DNA of 64,000 nucleotides from Extensimonas soli (GTDB lineage Bacteria > Pseudomonadota > Gammaproteobacteria > Burkholderiales > Burkholderiaceae_C), in NCBI RefSeq assembly GCF_029211265.1, contig NZ_JARGEL010000016.1, forward strand, positions 124,001 to 188,000, read 5' to 3'. Made by a program: the position numbers and the translations under genes. This document shows positions 1 to 8,948 of this stretch, one piece after another (position 1 is the stretch's first letter; each line of letters begins with the position of its first letter). The notes beneath the pieces are model-generated. The model saw only the letters and a program-made list of their open reading frames with translations. It was not told the DNA's origin and ran no database searches.

Positions 1-161
1 GTTTCGGTCTCCTGCGCGTAGGACTGCAGCTGGTCGAGCTGCGCCTGCGCCGCCTGCTGCGCGGACAGCGCGCCGTGCAGGCCCTGGCGCGCGGCGTCGC
101 GCTCGCGTTCGGCCATTTCGATGGCAATGCGCAAGGCATTCAAGGTTTGGGCGTGGCTCAT
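1..161 (-). CDS. fliJ: flagellar export chaperone FliJ, partial (N-terminal part)
   Basis: Only the first 53 codons lie in the window; the gene runs off its left edge. The translated start (MSHAQTLNALRIAIEMAERE) is followed by a glutamine- and alanine-rich helical stretch, as expected for FliJ, the small coiled-coil protein that sits in the FliI hexamer of the flagellar type III export apparatus. It begins 3 bases after the fliI stop codon in the fliFGHIJ order, which is the main support. The start is the ATG at 161. Confidence 0.8.
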   Translation of the reverse strand, partial: MSHAQTLNALRIAIEMAERERDAARQGLHGALSAQQAAQAQLDQLQSYAQETE

Positions 162-164
162 GAT

Positions 165-1568
165 TTAGGCATCCAGCAGTTGCGCCATGGCCTGCACGCT
201 GTGTTCGAGCGTCGCGGCTTCGTACATGTCCTGCTGCAAAAAGGCCGCCATCTGCGGCTGCAGGCGGATGGCTTCGTCGAGCTGCGGGTCGGTGCCGGGC
301 ACGTAGGCGCCGACCTGGATCAGGTCGCGGCTTTTCTGGTAGCGCGAGTAAAGCGCGCGAAAGCGCCGCGCGAGCTCGAGGTGCGCCCGCGGCACCACGC
401 TGTGCATTACGCGCGAGGCCGATTGTTCGATGTCTATGGCCGGGTAATGCCCGGCTTCGGCGAGCGCGCGCGAGAGCACGATATGCCCGTCGAGGATGGC
501 GCGCGCCGCGTCGACGATCGGGTCCTGCTGGTCGTCGCCCTCGGACAGCACGGTGTAGAACGCCGTGATCGAGCCCACGCCGTACAAGCCATTGCCGCTG
601 CGCTCGACGAGCTGCGGCAGCCTGGCAAAGCACGAGGGCGGGTAGCCCTTGGTGGCGGGCGGCTCGCCGATGGCCAGGGCGATCTCGCGCTGTGCCATGG
701 CGTAGCGTGTCAGCGAATCCATGAGCAGCAGCACGTGCTGGCCCTGGTCGCGGAAATGTTCGGCCACGGCCGTGGCGTAGGCCGCGCCCTGCATGCGCAA
801 GAGCGGCGGCGCGTCGGCCGGTGCCGCCACCACGACCGAGCGCGCACGGCCCTCGTCACCGAGGATGTCTTCGATGAATTCCTTGACCTCGCGCCCGCGC
901 TCGCCGATGAGCCCGACCACGATCACGTCGGCCTGCGTGTAGCGCGCCATCATGCCCAGCAGCACGCTCTTGCCCACGCCCGAGCCCGCGAAAAGCCCCA
1001 GGCGCTGGCCGCGCCCCACGGTGAGCAAGGCGTTGATCGCGCGCACGCCGGTGTCGAGCGGGGTGCGCACGGGGTCGCGCTCCATGGCGTTGATCTGGCC
1101 GCGACCCAGCGGCACGGCCGCCACCTCGGCGAGCGGCCCGCCGTGGTCCAGCGGCTGGCCTTGCGCATCGACCACGCGCCCGAGCAGGCCCGCGCCCATG
1201 GGCAGGCGCAACACGCCGCCGCGCAGCGGCGCACGTGGCGGCTCGCCCAGGCGCGGCACGGGCACGTAGGGCGCGGCCGGCACCACCCGCGCGCCACGCG
1301 AGAGGCCCTGGATGTCGCCCGCGGGCATAAGCAGGGCATGGTCGCCCGCAAAGCCCACGACCTCGGCGAGCACGGGGTCCTGGCCCGGCATCTGCACCGT
1401 GCACTGCGCCCCCACGGGCGCGCGGATGCCGCTCGCTTCGAGCACCAGCCCGGTCAGGCGCGTGAGCGTGCCGCTGCTTTGCAAAGGCAACTCTGCCCGG
1501 GCACGCGCGCGGGCTTCTTGCAAAAAGCGCTCCCAGGCGCCGGGTTCAATCGCCATGCTCGGCCTCAT
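165..1568 (-). CDS. fliI: flagellar type III export ATPase FliI
   Basis: A 467-residue protein that hydrolyses ATP at the cytoplasmic base of the flagellar export gate and helps unfold and load substrates. It resembles an F1-beta ATPase: an N-terminal beta-barrel region, Walker [12 protein letters not shown] at residues 191-201, the GERGREV segment shortly after it, and a Walker B region ending [11 protein letters not shown]. The start overlaps the 3' end of fliH by 23 bases; an internal Met5 would shorten the overlap. Length is normal for FliI (about 440-470). It acts with FliH (regulator) and FliJ (chaperone), encoded on either side. Confidence 0.95.
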   Translation of the reverse strand: MRPSMAIEPGAWERFLQEARARARAELPLQSSGTLTRLTGLVLEASGIRAPVGAQCTVQMPGQDPVLAEVVGFAGDHALLMPAGDIQGLSRGARVVPAAPYVPVPRLGEPPRAPLRGGVLRLPMGAGLLGRVVDAQGQPLDHGGPLAEVAAVPLGRGQINAMERDPVRTPLDTGVRAINALLTVGRGQRLGLFAGSGVGKSVLLGMMARYTQADVIVVGLIGERGREVKEFIEDILGDEGRARSVVVAAPADAPPLLRMQGAAYATAVAEHFRDQGQHVLLLMDSLTRYAMAQREIALAIGEPPATKGYPPSCFARLPQLVERSGNGLYGVGSITAFYTVLSEGDDQQDPIVDAARAILDGHIVLSRALAEAGHYPAIDIEQSASRVMHSVVPRAHLELARRFRALYSRYQKSRDLIQVGAYVPGTDPQLDEAIRLQPQMAAFLQQDMYEAATLEHSVQAMAQLLDA

Positions 1569-2340
1569 CAGGTGACGTGCTGCGGCCCGTATCCTGGAAT
1601 GCCGAGGGCGGCTCTGCGGGGGGCGGGGTCTGCCACGCCGACTCCAGCCCCAGCGCGGCGACGGCGCGCTCCCAGCGTGTTGCGAGCCGCCCGTCGATCA
1701 CCGTGCCGCCCGATTCGACCAGGCAGCCGCCGGCCGGCACGCTGGCATCGGCCAGCCATTGCACGCCGCTCACCTGCGCAAAGGCCGCCTGCAGCGCGGG
1801 GCCTAGCGCCTCCTTGTCGGCAGGGTGCAGGCGCACCCGCGCGGGCCGGCCTTCGGCGAGCAGCTGTTCGACGGCTTCACGCACCACGGGCAGCAGTGCC
1901 TGCGCGTCGGTGGCGAGTTCGCGCCGCACCACCTGGCGTGCGAGCTCACACGCCAGCTGCAGCACCTGCTGGGCGAGCTGCTGCTGCAGCGCGTCGAGCG
2001 CCTGCGCGAAAGACTGGTGTACGGCCTGCAAGTGCTCGGCGGCCTGCTGCCCCTGGTGCGCGATGTAGTCGTCGAGGCGCTGCTGCCATTCGAGGCTGGC
2101 GTGCTGGCGGCCCTGCTCCATGCCTGCGGCAAGGCCTTGGGCATAGGCCTCGTCGTGCACCTGTTGCAATTGCGCCGTCATCTCCTCCACCGTGGGCGCA
2201 GCCGCTGCGGGCAGTTCGGCCTCTGCAGGCGGGGTGTGCACGCCCTCGGCGCTCACGGTGCCGAAGGTCCACTGCGTGACGTCGCCCACCTCCTCGCTCG
2301 GGATGAAGCGCGCGTAGTGGCGCGTGTCAGACGAGGGCAT
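1546..2340 (-). CDS. fliH: flagellar assembly protein FliH
   Basis: A 264-residue protein matching FliH, the dimeric regulator that binds FliI and docks it to the C-ring and export gate. It has a variable, Pro/Ala/Glu-rich N-terminal third, a long Gln/Ala-rich coiled-coil centre (about 80-150) and a conserved C-terminal part ([11 protein letters not shown], then [24 protein letters not shown] split around residue 215) typical of FliH/YscL. It overlaps fliG by 14 bases and fliI by 23 bases, which suggests translational coupling. Confidence 0.9.
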   Translation of the reverse strand: MPSSDTRHYARFIPSEEVGDVTQWTFGTVSAEGVHTPPAEAELPAAAAPTVEEMTAQLQQVHDEAYAQGLAAGMEQGRQHASLEWQQRLDDYIAHQGQQAAEHLQAVHQSFAQALDALQQQLAQQVLQLACELARQVVRRELATDAQALLPVVREAVEQLLAEGRPARVRLHPADKEALGPALQAAFAQVSGVQWLADASVPAGGCLVESGGTVIDGRLATRWERAVAALGLESAWQTPPPAEPPSAFQDTGRSTSPDEAEHGD

Positions 2341-3322
2341 CGTCGCCGCCTCCGCCTAACGTGACCTGGCCTTCGTCGGCCAGGCGCCGGACGGTCTTGA
2401 GGATTTCCTTTTGCTGCGCCTCGACTTCAGACAGGCGCATGGGGCCGCGCGATTCGAGGTCTTCGCGCAGCGCTTCGGCGGCGCGCGAAGACATGTTGCT
2501 GAAAAACTTCTCGCGCAGCTCCGGCCCGGCACCCTTGAGCGCCACGACCAGCGTTTCCGACGCTACTTCCTTGAGCACGGTCTGTACGGAACGGTCGTCG
2601 AGCTTGAGCACGTCGTCGAACACGAACATCTTGTCCATGATCTTCTGCGCCAGGTCGGGGTCGTGGCCGCGGATGGCCTCGATGACGGCGCCTTCCATGG
2701 CGCCGCCGAGCAGGTTGATGATCTCTGCGGCCGCCTTGACCCCGCCGAGCGAGCTCTTGCGCACCTTGTCGCCGCCCGCGAGCACCTGGAACAGCACCTC
2801 GTTGAGGTCCTTGAGCGCCGTGGGTTGAATGCCCTCGAGCGTGGCCACGCGCAGCATGACTTCGGCACGCTGGCGTTCGTTGAATTGCTTGAGGATGTCC
2901 GCCGCGTGGTCGGGGTCCAGGTGCACGAGGATCGCGGCGATGATCTGCGGGTGTTCGTTGCGCAGCAGCTCGGCCACCGACAAGGGGTCCATCCACTTCA
3001 GGCTTTCTATGCCCGACACATCGCCGCCCTGCAAAATGCGGTCGATCAGCAGCGCGGCCTTGTCGTCGCCGAGCGCGCGCTTGAGCACCGCACGCACGTA
3101 GTTGCCGGTATCGGACACGAGCAGGCTTTGCGCTGCTGCGGCGTCGGAAAAGCGGTTGATGACCTCGTCCACCTTCTCGCGCGAGACGGTGCGCATGCGG
3201 GCGATGGTCTCGCCGAGCTTTTGCACCTCTTTGGGCGAAAGGTGCTTGAAGACCTCGGCCGCCTCTTCCTCGCCCAGGGACATCAGCAAAATGGCGGCGT
3301 TGTTCAGACCTTGCTCATCCAT
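2327..3322 (-). CDS. fliG: flagellar motor switch protein FliG
   Basis: A 331-residue rotor protein of the C-ring that couples stator torque to rotation and sets rotation direction with FliM. The middle domain carries the hallmark EHPQ segment (LLRNEHPQIIAAILVHLDPD), and the C-terminal domain has the charged helix region ending LESRGPMRLSEVE. Length is the family norm. It is encoded right after fliF, whose C-terminus binds the FliG N-terminal domain in the MS ring. Confidence 0.96.
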   Translation of the reverse strand: MDEQGLNNAAILLMSLGEEEAAEVFKHLSPKEVQKLGETIARMRTVSREKVDEVINRFSDAAAAQSLLVSDTGNYVRAVLKRALGDDKAALLIDRILQGGDVSGIESLKWMDPLSVAELLRNEHPQIIAAILVHLDPDHAADILKQFNERQRAEVMLRVATLEGIQPTALKDLNEVLFQVLAGGDKVRKSSLGGVKAAAEIINLLGGAMEGAVIEAIRGHDPDLAQKIMDKMFVFDDVLKLDDRSVQTVLKEVASETLVVALKGAGPELREKFFSNMSSRAAEALREDLESRGPMRLSEVEAQQKEILKTVRRLADEGQVTLGGGGDDALV

Positions 3323-3359
3323 GGTGGCGTCATCTCAACAAAATACTTGTGGCACACGC

Positions 3360-5045
3360 TCATCCGGGGATGGTCTCACCATTCACCCAGGTTTTGAGGA
3401 TGTTGGCCACGGCCACGGGGTTTTGCTTGGCCAGCGAGCGCGCCTCTTCGAGGCGCAGTTGCTCGGGCGTCGCGGGCAGGGCCTCGGTGCGGGCTGCAGG
3501 CGCCGGCAGGGGTGGGCGCTCGGGCCGCTCGGCTTCGAGCGCGTCGAGCGTGCGCCCGCCTGCATCGGCTTTGCGCGCACCCAGCAGCACCGGGCGCACC
3601 AGCCCCCACAGCACCAGCACCGCGAGCAGCACGGCGCCCAGGGGCCACGCATAGCTGCGCAGCAGGTCCAGGGTTTCGGGGCGCTTCCACAGTGGCAGAT
3701 CGGACGGCGCGGCGGCGAGCGCCTGGAACGGCGCATTCATGAGGTTGACCGAATCGCCGCGCTCCTTGTTGAAGCCTATGGCGTCACGCACCAGCGCGGT
3801 CATCTGCTCGACCTGCTCGGGCGTGAGCGCCTTGGTCACGGTCTTGCCCTTGTCTTCGAGTGTCTGGTAGTTCACGACCACGGCCGCGGACAGGCGCTTG
3901 ACGGCGCCGGGGTTTTCGCGCGTCACGCGCACGGTTTTGTCGACTTCGTAGTTGGTGATCGATTCGCGCTTGCTCGCGGCGCCCGCAGGCGCGCCCTGCT
4001 GCTGGCCGTTGGCCACCGCCAGCGGTGCCGAGGCGCCGTTGATGGGCGCGCTCGAGGCGCCTGGCGGCTGGTTGCTCGTCGCCCCGGGAACGCCTGCGGG
4101 CGGCCCGGATGGCTGCGGCCCGGTGCTTTCCACCACCTGCTGGCTGCGCACGGCGCTGGCCTCGGGCGCAAGGTTGGGGCGGTGCTGCTCAGAGGTGGAC
4201 TCGCTCTGGCTGAAATCGACCTCGGTCGTGACCTGCGCCTTCACGTTGCCCGGCCCCACGACGGGCTCGAGGATGTCCATGATGCGGCGCGCGTACTGCT
4301 GCTCGAGCTGCTGCTGGTAGGCCAGCTGCTGCGCGTCGGCGCCGCTGCCGGCAGCATCGGGGGCTTGCGACAGCAGCTTGCCGCTGTCGTCGAGCACGCT
4401 CACGTCTGCGGGCGACATCTCGGGCACGCTCGAAGCGACGAGGTGCACGATGCCGGCGATCTGCGCGCGGTCTAGCGTGCGCCCCGGGTACAGGCTCAGC
4501 AACACCGATGCCGTGGGCTTTTGCTGCTCGCGGAAAAACCCATTTTGATTCGGCAGCGCCAGGTGCACGCGCGCGCTTTGCACCGAGGACAAGGCCTGGA
4601 TCGAGCGCGTGAGTTCGCCTTCGAGCCCGCGCTGGAAGTTGACCCGCTCCTGGAATTGCGTCATGCCGAAGCGGTTGCCGCCTTCCATGATCTCGAAGCC
4701 CGTCACCGAGCCCTTGGGCAGGCCCTGCGTCGCCAGGCGCAGGCGCACGTCGTGCACGCGCTCGGCCGGCACGAGGATCGCGCCACCGCCCTCGGAATAT
4801 TTGTAGGGCACGTTCATTTGCGCAAGCTGCGCGACGATGGCGCCGCCGTCCTTGTCGCTCAGATTGGCGAACAGCACGCGGTAGTCGGTCTGGCGGCCGA
4901 ACACCACGGCGGCCACGAGCAGCGCCACGAGCAAGGCCAGGCCAAGCCCCAGGCGCAGACGCTGCGGCGTATCCAGCGCCGACAGCCGCTGCTGCCAGGG
5001 CGCGCGCGCCGGCGGGGTGTGGGGAATTTCAGCAAGTGCGGACAT
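3360..5045 (-). CDS. fliF: flagellar MS-ring protein FliF
   Basis: A 561-residue inner-membrane protein that forms the MS ring, the first part of the basal body. Two membrane segments frame the periplasmic ring-building motifs: one near residues 25-45 (LGLGLALLVALLVAAVVFG) and one near 445-470. A low-complexity Pro/Gly/Ser/Gln region separates the two halves, as is usual. The open frame continues 36 codons upstream into a repeat element, but the ATG at 5045 (MSALAEIPHTPP) gives the normal length and N-terminus. It heads the fliFGHIJ operon, divergent from fliE. Confidence 0.95.
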   Translation of the reverse strand: MSALAEIPHTPPARAPWQQRLSALDTPQRLRLGLGLALLVALLVAAVVFGRQTDYRVLFANLSDKDGGAIVAQLAQMNVPYKYSEGGGAILVPAERVHDVRLRLATQGLPKGSVTGFEIMEGGNRFGMTQFQERVNFQRGLEGELTRSIQALSSVQSARVHLALPNQNGFFREQQKPTASVLLSLYPGRTLDRAQIAGIVHLVASSVPEMSPADVSVLDDSGKLLSQAPDAAGSGADAQQLAYQQQLEQQYARRIMDILEPVVGPGNVKAQVTTEVDFSQSESTSEQHRPNLAPEASAVRSQQVVESTGPQPSGPPAGVPGATSNQPPGASSAPINGASAPLAVANGQQQGAPAGAASKRESITNYEVDKTVRVTRENPGAVKRLSAAVVVNYQTLEDKGKTVTKALTPEQVEQMTALVRDAIGFNKERGDSVNLMNAPFQALAAAPSDLPLWKRPETLDLLRSYAWPLGAVLLAVLVLWGLVRPVLLGARKADAGGRTLDALEAERPERPPLPAPAARTEALPATPEQLRLEEARSLAKQNPVAVANILKTWVNGETIPG

Positions 5046-5115
5046 GGTGCGTGAAAAAGCTCGGGTGGTTTCCTCGCGCGGCGCATGCCAAGGACAGCTG
5101 CGCCGAGACTCTGGC

Positions 5116-5274
5116 AGCCTGTCGGACTTTGGGCGTCGATAGCGAGAATGCACCCCAGCGAGACCAATTTTTGCCGGATTCGCCGCCCCATAGCGGGACT
5201 ATGGGGCAAGAAGACGGTAAAAAATGGGCCGCTGCGGCGCATTCGCAGCCGACGATTCCAAAGTCCGACAGGCT
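5116..5274. repeat. palindromic MITE-like element, family 1, copy 1
   Basis: A 159-bp element bounded by perfect 17-bp inverted repeats (AGCCTGTCGGACTTTGG and its complement). In this copy the pairing extends three bases further on each side (GGC/GCC). An internal perfect hairpin lies at 5185-5207 (GCCCCATAG, 5-base loop, CTATGGGGC). A second copy of the same length is at 44867-45025, with about seven differences. There is no transposase gene inside. No target duplication is evident at this copy. Confidence 0.9.
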
Positions 5275-5363
5275 GCCGGGGCTGTGTGATTATTCGCGCG
5301 CCCCCTGGGTCTGTTCGTCCGATAAGGCGTTCATTTGACTATTATTTCGGCGCGCTGCAATGC

Positions 5364-5379
5364 CGGCACGCCACTAGCA
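5364..5379 (+). promoter_or_regulatory. possible sigma-54 type -24/-12 site upstream of fliE
   Basis: The sequence CGGCACGCCACTAGCA has GG and GC separated by 10 bases and matches the GGCACG half of the sigma-54 consensus, 38 bases before the fliE start. Flagellar class II genes in Comamonadaceae are usually thought to be FlhDC/sigma-70 controlled, so this may be chance. Confidence 0.25.
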
Positions 5380-5416
5380 TTGCGCCATCGCTTCGTTCCA
5401 CCCCGAGGATATTGCC

Positions 5417-5737
5417 ATGGACCTGCGCATTTCAAGCACCACCGTCCCCCTCTCGGGCGCCGGTCTGGCGCGCCGCGCCGCCGCGCCGCAGGCAGACGCG
5501 GGCGGTGTCGGGGCTTCGGGCTTTGCCAGCGAACTCAAGGGCGCCTTGCAATCGGTGAGCGCGGCACAAAACCAGGCCACGCAACTGCAGCGCGAGGTGC
5601 AACTCGAAAACCCCGCCGTGAGCCTAGAAGAAACCATGCTCGCGATCCAGAAGGCGCAGATCGGCTTTCAGGCCACGCTCAACGTGCGCAACCGCATGGT
5701 GCAGGCCTACACCGACATCATGAACATGCAGGTGTGA
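5417..5737 (+). CDS. fliE: flagellar hook-basal body complex protein FliE
   Basis: A 106-residue protein that connects the MS ring to the proximal rod and is needed early in export. The C-terminal half is strongly conserved in FliE (NPAVSLEETMLAIQKAQIGF followed by QATLNVRNRMVQAYTDIMNMQV), and the N-terminal part is variable. It is divergent from fliF, as in enterics. The ATG at 5417 gives the standard length. Confidence 0.95.
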   Translation: MDLRISSTTVPLSGAGLARRAAAPQADAGGVGASGFASELKGALQSVSAAQNQATQLQREVQLENPAVSLEETMLAIQKAQIGFQATLNVRNRMVQAYTDIMNMQV

Positions 5738-5780
5738 CGCGCCGCGCCCGCAAGCGCGCCATGCCCGCTACAGTTGCGGC

Positions 5781-6683
5781 ATGACGCAAAAGCTCACTCC
5801 TGCAACCACCGCCCTGCTCGTCATCGCGCCGCTGATGTGGGCGGGCAATGCCGTGGCGGGCCGCATGGTGCATACGCTGGTCTCGCCGTTCACGCTCAAT
5901 TTTCTGCGCTGGCTGCTGGCCTTTGCGCTGCTGCTGCCGCTGGCCCATGGCGTGCTGCGCCCCGGCAGCGCGCTGTGGGGGCAGTGGCGGCGCTTTGCGC
6001 TGCTCGGGCTGCTGGGCATTGGCCTGTACAACGCGCTGCAATACATGGCGCTGCAGACCTCCACGCCGATCAACGTGACGCTCGTGGGCGCGAGCATGCC
6101 GGTGTGGATGCTGCTCGTGGGCGCGCTGTTTTTCGGCGCCACCGTGGCCATGCGGCAGTTGGTGGGGGCGCTGCTGTCGGTCAGCGGCGTGCTGCTGGTG
6201 CTCAGCCGCGGCGAGTGGGCGCAGTTGCTTGCGCTGCGCCTGGTGCCGGGCGATCTGTTCATGCTGCTCGCGGCGATTTCCTGGGCTTTTTACAGCTGGC
6301 TGCTGGTGCGCACCAGCGCGCCCGCAGGCATGCGCGGCGACTGGGCCGGGCTGCTCATGGCGCAGATGGTCTTCGGTCTGGGCTGGTCGGGCGCGCTCTC
6401 GGCCTTCGAGTGGACCACGGGGCGCGGGCATGTCACCTGGAATGCGCTGTTCGTCGCGGCGCTCGCGTTCATCGCCATCGGCCCGGCCGTCGTGGCCTAC
6501 CGCTGCTGGGGCATGGGCGTGCAGCGCGTGGGGCCGGCCATCGCGAGCTTTTTCTCCAACCTCACGCCGCTGTTCGCGGCGCTGCTTTCCGCGGCGCTGC
6601 TGGGCGAGGCGCCGCAGCTGTTCCACGCCGCGGCCTTTGCGCTCATCGTGGGCGGTATCTGGGTGTCGTCGCAACGGGCCTGA
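5781..6683 (+). CDS. DMT-superfamily (EamA) transporter
   Basis: A 300-residue inner-membrane protein with about ten hydrophobic helices in two EamA repeats, of the drug/metabolite transporter superfamily. Conserved features include the N-terminal MWAGNAVAGRMV region and the second-repeat motif FFSNLTPLFAALLSAALLGE. The substrate cannot be predicted. It starts 43 bases after fliE on the same strand and ends 13 bases before the convergent SDR gene. Confidence 0.85.
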   Translation: MTQKLTPATTALLVIAPLMWAGNAVAGRMVHTLVSPFTLNFLRWLLAFALLLPLAHGVLRPGSALWGQWRRFALLGLLGIGLYNALQYMALQTSTPINVTLVGASMPVWMLLVGALFFGATVAMRQLVGALLSVSGVLLVLSRGEWAQLLALRLVPGDLFMLLAAISWAFYSWLLVRTSAPAGMRGDWAGLLMAQMVFGLGWSGALSAFEWTTGRGHVTWNALFVAALAFIAIGPAVVAYRCWGMGVQRVGPAIASFFSNLTPLFAALLSAALLGEAPQLFHAAAFALIVGGIWVSSQRA

Positions 6684-6696
6684 GGCCCCAGCGCCC

Positions 6697-7527
6697 TCAG
6701 AACGTGCCCGGGTAGGCGCCACCATCTGCGAGCACGTTTTGCCCGGTGATGAAGCCCGCGTGCACGCTGCACAGGAAAGCGCAGATGGCGCCGAACTCTT
6801 CGGGCGTTCCAAGGCGGTGTGCCGGGATTTTCTGGAGGTATCCCTGGCGAATCTGCTCACCGCTGACGCCTTCCGCCGCGCCCATGGCTTCGAAAGTGAC
6901 GCCGAGCCGCTCCGTGGCGAATTTGCCCGGCAGCAGGTTGTTGATGGTCACGCCCTGCGCCGCGATCTTGCTGCGCGCAAGACCGGCGATGAAGCCCGTG
7001 AGGCCGCTGCGCGCACCGTTGGACAGCCCGAGCACGTTCATGGGCTCCTTGACCGCGCTCGAAGTGATGTTGACGACGCGGCCGAAACCACGCGCCGCCA
7101 TGCCGTCGACGGTGGCCTTGATGAGCTCGATCGGCGTGAGCATGTTGGCGTCAATGGCGCGTAGCCAGTCGGCACGCTCCCAGTCACGAAAGTCACCGGC
7201 CGGCGGCCCGCCGGCGTTCGTGACCACGATGTCGAAGTCATGCCCTGGCCCGCCGGGGGCGCTGAACACCGCAGCGCGGCCCTCGGGCGTGGTGATGTCG
7301 GCGGCCACCGCGAGCACCACGGATTTCAAGCCATTTTGGCCGCTAGCGCTTGATGTATCAGCGCTTGAAGCTATCAATTTGGATGCGGCCTGCTGCAGGA
7401 CGTCCGGCTGGCGCGCGTTGATGACGACGTTCACGCCCTCGCGCACCAGCGCCTGCGCGCAACCAAAACCCAGCCCCTTGCTCGCGCCGCACACCAGCGC
7501 CCACTTGCCGGCAATTCCCAAGTCCAT
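6697..7527 (-). CDS. SDR-family protein with altered catalytic residues and a repeat-derived insert
   Basis: A 276-residue Rossmann protein of the short-chain dehydrogenase/reductase superfamily. It has the cofactor motif GASKGLG (14-20), NAGG near residue 113 and a C-terminal DGGAYPGTF. The usual YxxxK is absent: after SSAVKEPMNVLGL the protein reads SNGARSG where the catalytic Tyr and Lys should be, as in the FabG-like subgroup with an imperfect catalytic tetrad. Residues 50-69 are encoded by a copy of a dispersed repeat (7324-7382) and interrupt the normally compact region after beta-2. As the last gene of the catabolic array it may be a diol or hydroxyacyl dehydrogenase, but activity is uncertain. 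Confidence 0.8.
   Translation of the reverse strand: MDLGIAGKWALVCGASKGLGFGCAQALVREGVNVVINARQPDVLQQAASKLIASSADTSSASGQNGLKSVVLAVAADITTPEGRAAVFSAPGGPGHDFDIVVTNAGGPPAGDFRDWERADWLRAIDANMLTPIELIKATVDGMAARGFGRVVNITSSAVKEPMNVLGLSNGARSGLTGFIAGLARSKIAAQGVTINNLLPGKFATERLGVTFEAMGAAEGVSGEQIRQGYLQKIPAHRLGTPEEFGAICAFLCSVHAGFITGQNVLADGGAYPGTF
7324..7382. repeat. dispersed repeat of about 60 bp inside the SDR gene
   Basis: This stretch has the pattern of a repeat seen mostly between genes in this window: a TGATAGCT half, an AGCGCTTGAT core with a second AGCGCT, and a GGCC-AAAA/TTTT half. Related degenerate copies lie at about 37976-38032, 51541-51582, 57545-57600 and 63174-63236. Here it is read through in frame within a coding sequence. 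Confidence 0.6.
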
Positions 7528-7612
7528 GTGTTACCCCTCAAAATCCGCAGAAAGAGCGCGCACCAGATCGCGCACCGTATGGCGCGCCACCCGGCCAGGA
7601 ACTCTCAGCCTC

Positions 7613-8005
7613 TCAGGCCGCGTCGTCCGCGCAGTGCCCGGCGTCGAGCGCGGCGAACACCTGATCGCCTTCGACCTTGACCGGATACACGGTCAGCGCC
7701 TTCGTGCAGGGATAGACGGTCGCGGCGCCGGTGCGGATATCGAAGCGCCCGGCGTGAAACGGGCATTCGATCTCGCAGCCGACGATCTCGCCCTCGGCCA
7801 TGGAAGCATCGCCGTGCGTGCAGGTGTCGTCCATGACGAAGTATTCGCCCTCGAGGCACACCACGGCCAGCGGCGGCCGGCCTTCGACCTGCACCTGCAG
7901 CGCGTAATCTGGCTCGACCTCGCTGGTGCGGGCAATGAATGTGTACGCAGGCGCAGCGCCCTCGCCTTGCGCTTGGGGTGTAGATGAAGAAACAGAAGTG
8001 CTCAT
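7613..8005 (-). CDS. Rieske-type [2Fe-2S] ferredoxin of a ring-hydroxylating dioxygenase
   Basis: A 130-residue soluble Rieske ferredoxin with cluster ligands C62-T-H64 (CTHGDAS) and C81-PF-H84 (CPFHAGRF). Such proteins pass electrons from a reductase to the terminal oxygenase. An upstream in-frame ATG would add 18 unusual residues, so the start is placed at 8005 (MSTSVSSSTP). It lies downstream of the Liv genes in the same array as the ipfAB-like dioxygenase, its most likely partner. No ferredoxin reductase gene is in the window. Confidence 0.88.
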   Translation of the reverse strand: MSTSVSSSTPQAQGEGAAPAYTFIARTSEVEPDYALQVQVEGRPPLAVVCLEGEYFVMDDTCTHGDASMAEGEIVGCEIECPFHAGRFDIRTGAATVYPCTKALTVYPVKVEGDQVFAALDAGHCADDAA

Positions 8006-8111
8006 AAAACCAAAAATCAAGGAAGGAAATGGGCCGTCGTCCATCAACGCTGCCCGCAAAGGGCAAGCATCATACCCAGTCGCTTCGCTGCAACAGGTGA
8101 ATCACGGTGCA

Positions 8112-8912
8112 TCAGGCTGCCTCCAACAGCGGCTCATCCGCGCACAGAGCGTCCTCGTCCGCGCCCAGCCCCAGATAGGCGGCACGCACCATCGGGTCGT
8201 CCATGAGCGCCGCGCCGCGTCCCTCATGGACGATGCGCCCGCTTTCGAGCACATAGGCCCAATCGGCCAGCGGCAGCGCCTCGTGCGCGTTTTGCTCCAC
8301 GAGCAGGATGGTCATGCCGTCGCGCCGCAGGTTCGCGATGATGGAAAACACTTCCTCTACGATCAGCGGCGCCAATCCCATCGAAGGCTCGTCGAGCAGC
8401 AGCAGACGCGGCTGACTCATCAGTGCCCGCCCGATCGCGAGCATCTGCTGCTGGCCGCCCGAGAGCAGCCCCGCATGCTCCTTGCGCCGGTTCGCGAGCG
8501 AAGGGAACAGTTGGTACATGCGTTCGAGCTCGCGCTCGACTTCTGCCTTGGGGCGGGTTTGCCCGCCCAGGCGCAGGTTCTCATCGACGGACAGGTCTCC
8601 GAAAACGCAACGGCCCTCCGGGCAGTGCGCAATGCCGCGCCCAACGCGTCGATGCGCCGGCAACTTGCCCAGGGTCTGGCCGTCCAGCTCGATGCTGCCG
8701 CCGCGCAGGGGCTGCAGGCCCGAGATGGTTTTGAGCAGGGTGGTTTTGCCCGCACCGTTGCTGCCCACCAGCGCCACCAGCTGCCCGGGCATGACCTCCA
8801 TGCTCACGCCGTGCAGGCATTGGATATGACCATACCAGCTGTCGACGCCGCGCAGGCGCAACAACGGCTGTACGTCCGTGGGGCGAGAGACATTTGGGAT
8901 AGGCTGCGTCAT
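8112..8912 (-). CDS. livF: branched-chain-type ABC transporter ATP-binding protein LivF
   Basis: A 266-residue ABC ATPase: Walker A GSNGAGKTT at 50-58, signature LLSGGQQQMLAIGRALM and Walker B LLLLDEPSMGL. It has the LivF-type start (LLRLRGVDSWYGHIQCLHGV) after a short extra N-terminus. With LivG, LivM, LivH and the binding protein it forms a complete HAAT-family importer. The position inside an aromatic-acid gene array suggests the substrate is an aryl carboxylate and not an amino acid (inference). Confidence 0.92.
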   Translation of the reverse strand: MTQPIPNVSRPTDVQPLLRLRGVDSWYGHIQCLHGVSMEVMPGQLVALVGSNGAGKTTLLKTISGLQPLRGGSIELDGQTLGKLPAHRRVGRGIAHCPEGRCVFGDLSVDENLRLGGQTRPKAEVERELERMYQLFPSLANRRKEHAGLLSGGQQQMLAIGRALMSQPRLLLLDEPSMGLAPLIVEEVFSIIANLRRDGMTILLVEQNAHEALPLADWAYVLESGRIVHEGRGAALMDDPMVRAAYLGLGADEDALCADEPLLEAA

Positions 8913-8948
8913 GGATAACTCCTTTGCGCCGCAAAGCGGTAGGGGGAT

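Larger units (their letters stand above)
5046..5416. promoter_or_regulatory. fliF/fliE divergent intergenic region
   Basis: These 371 bases separate the divergent fliF (minus) and fliE (plus) genes and must hold both promoters. The middle is filled by a 159-bp palindromic repeat element (5116-5274) that begins 71 bases upstream of the fliF start. The remaining unique parts are 5046-5115 on the fliF side and 5275-5416 on the fliE side, so the fliF promoter is either in the short unique segment or inside the repeat. No protein-coding gene is supported here. Confidence 0.6.

Noticed and set aside
75-2279. Very long plus-strand open frame opposite fliI/fliH
   Set aside because: It is antisense to well-supported fliI and fliH, is rich in Arg, Ala and His with no family motifs, and arises from high-GC codon bias.
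5046-5153. Upstream extension of fliF by 36 codons
   Set aside because: The extension runs into the palindromic repeat; family length and N-terminus fit the ATG at 5045.
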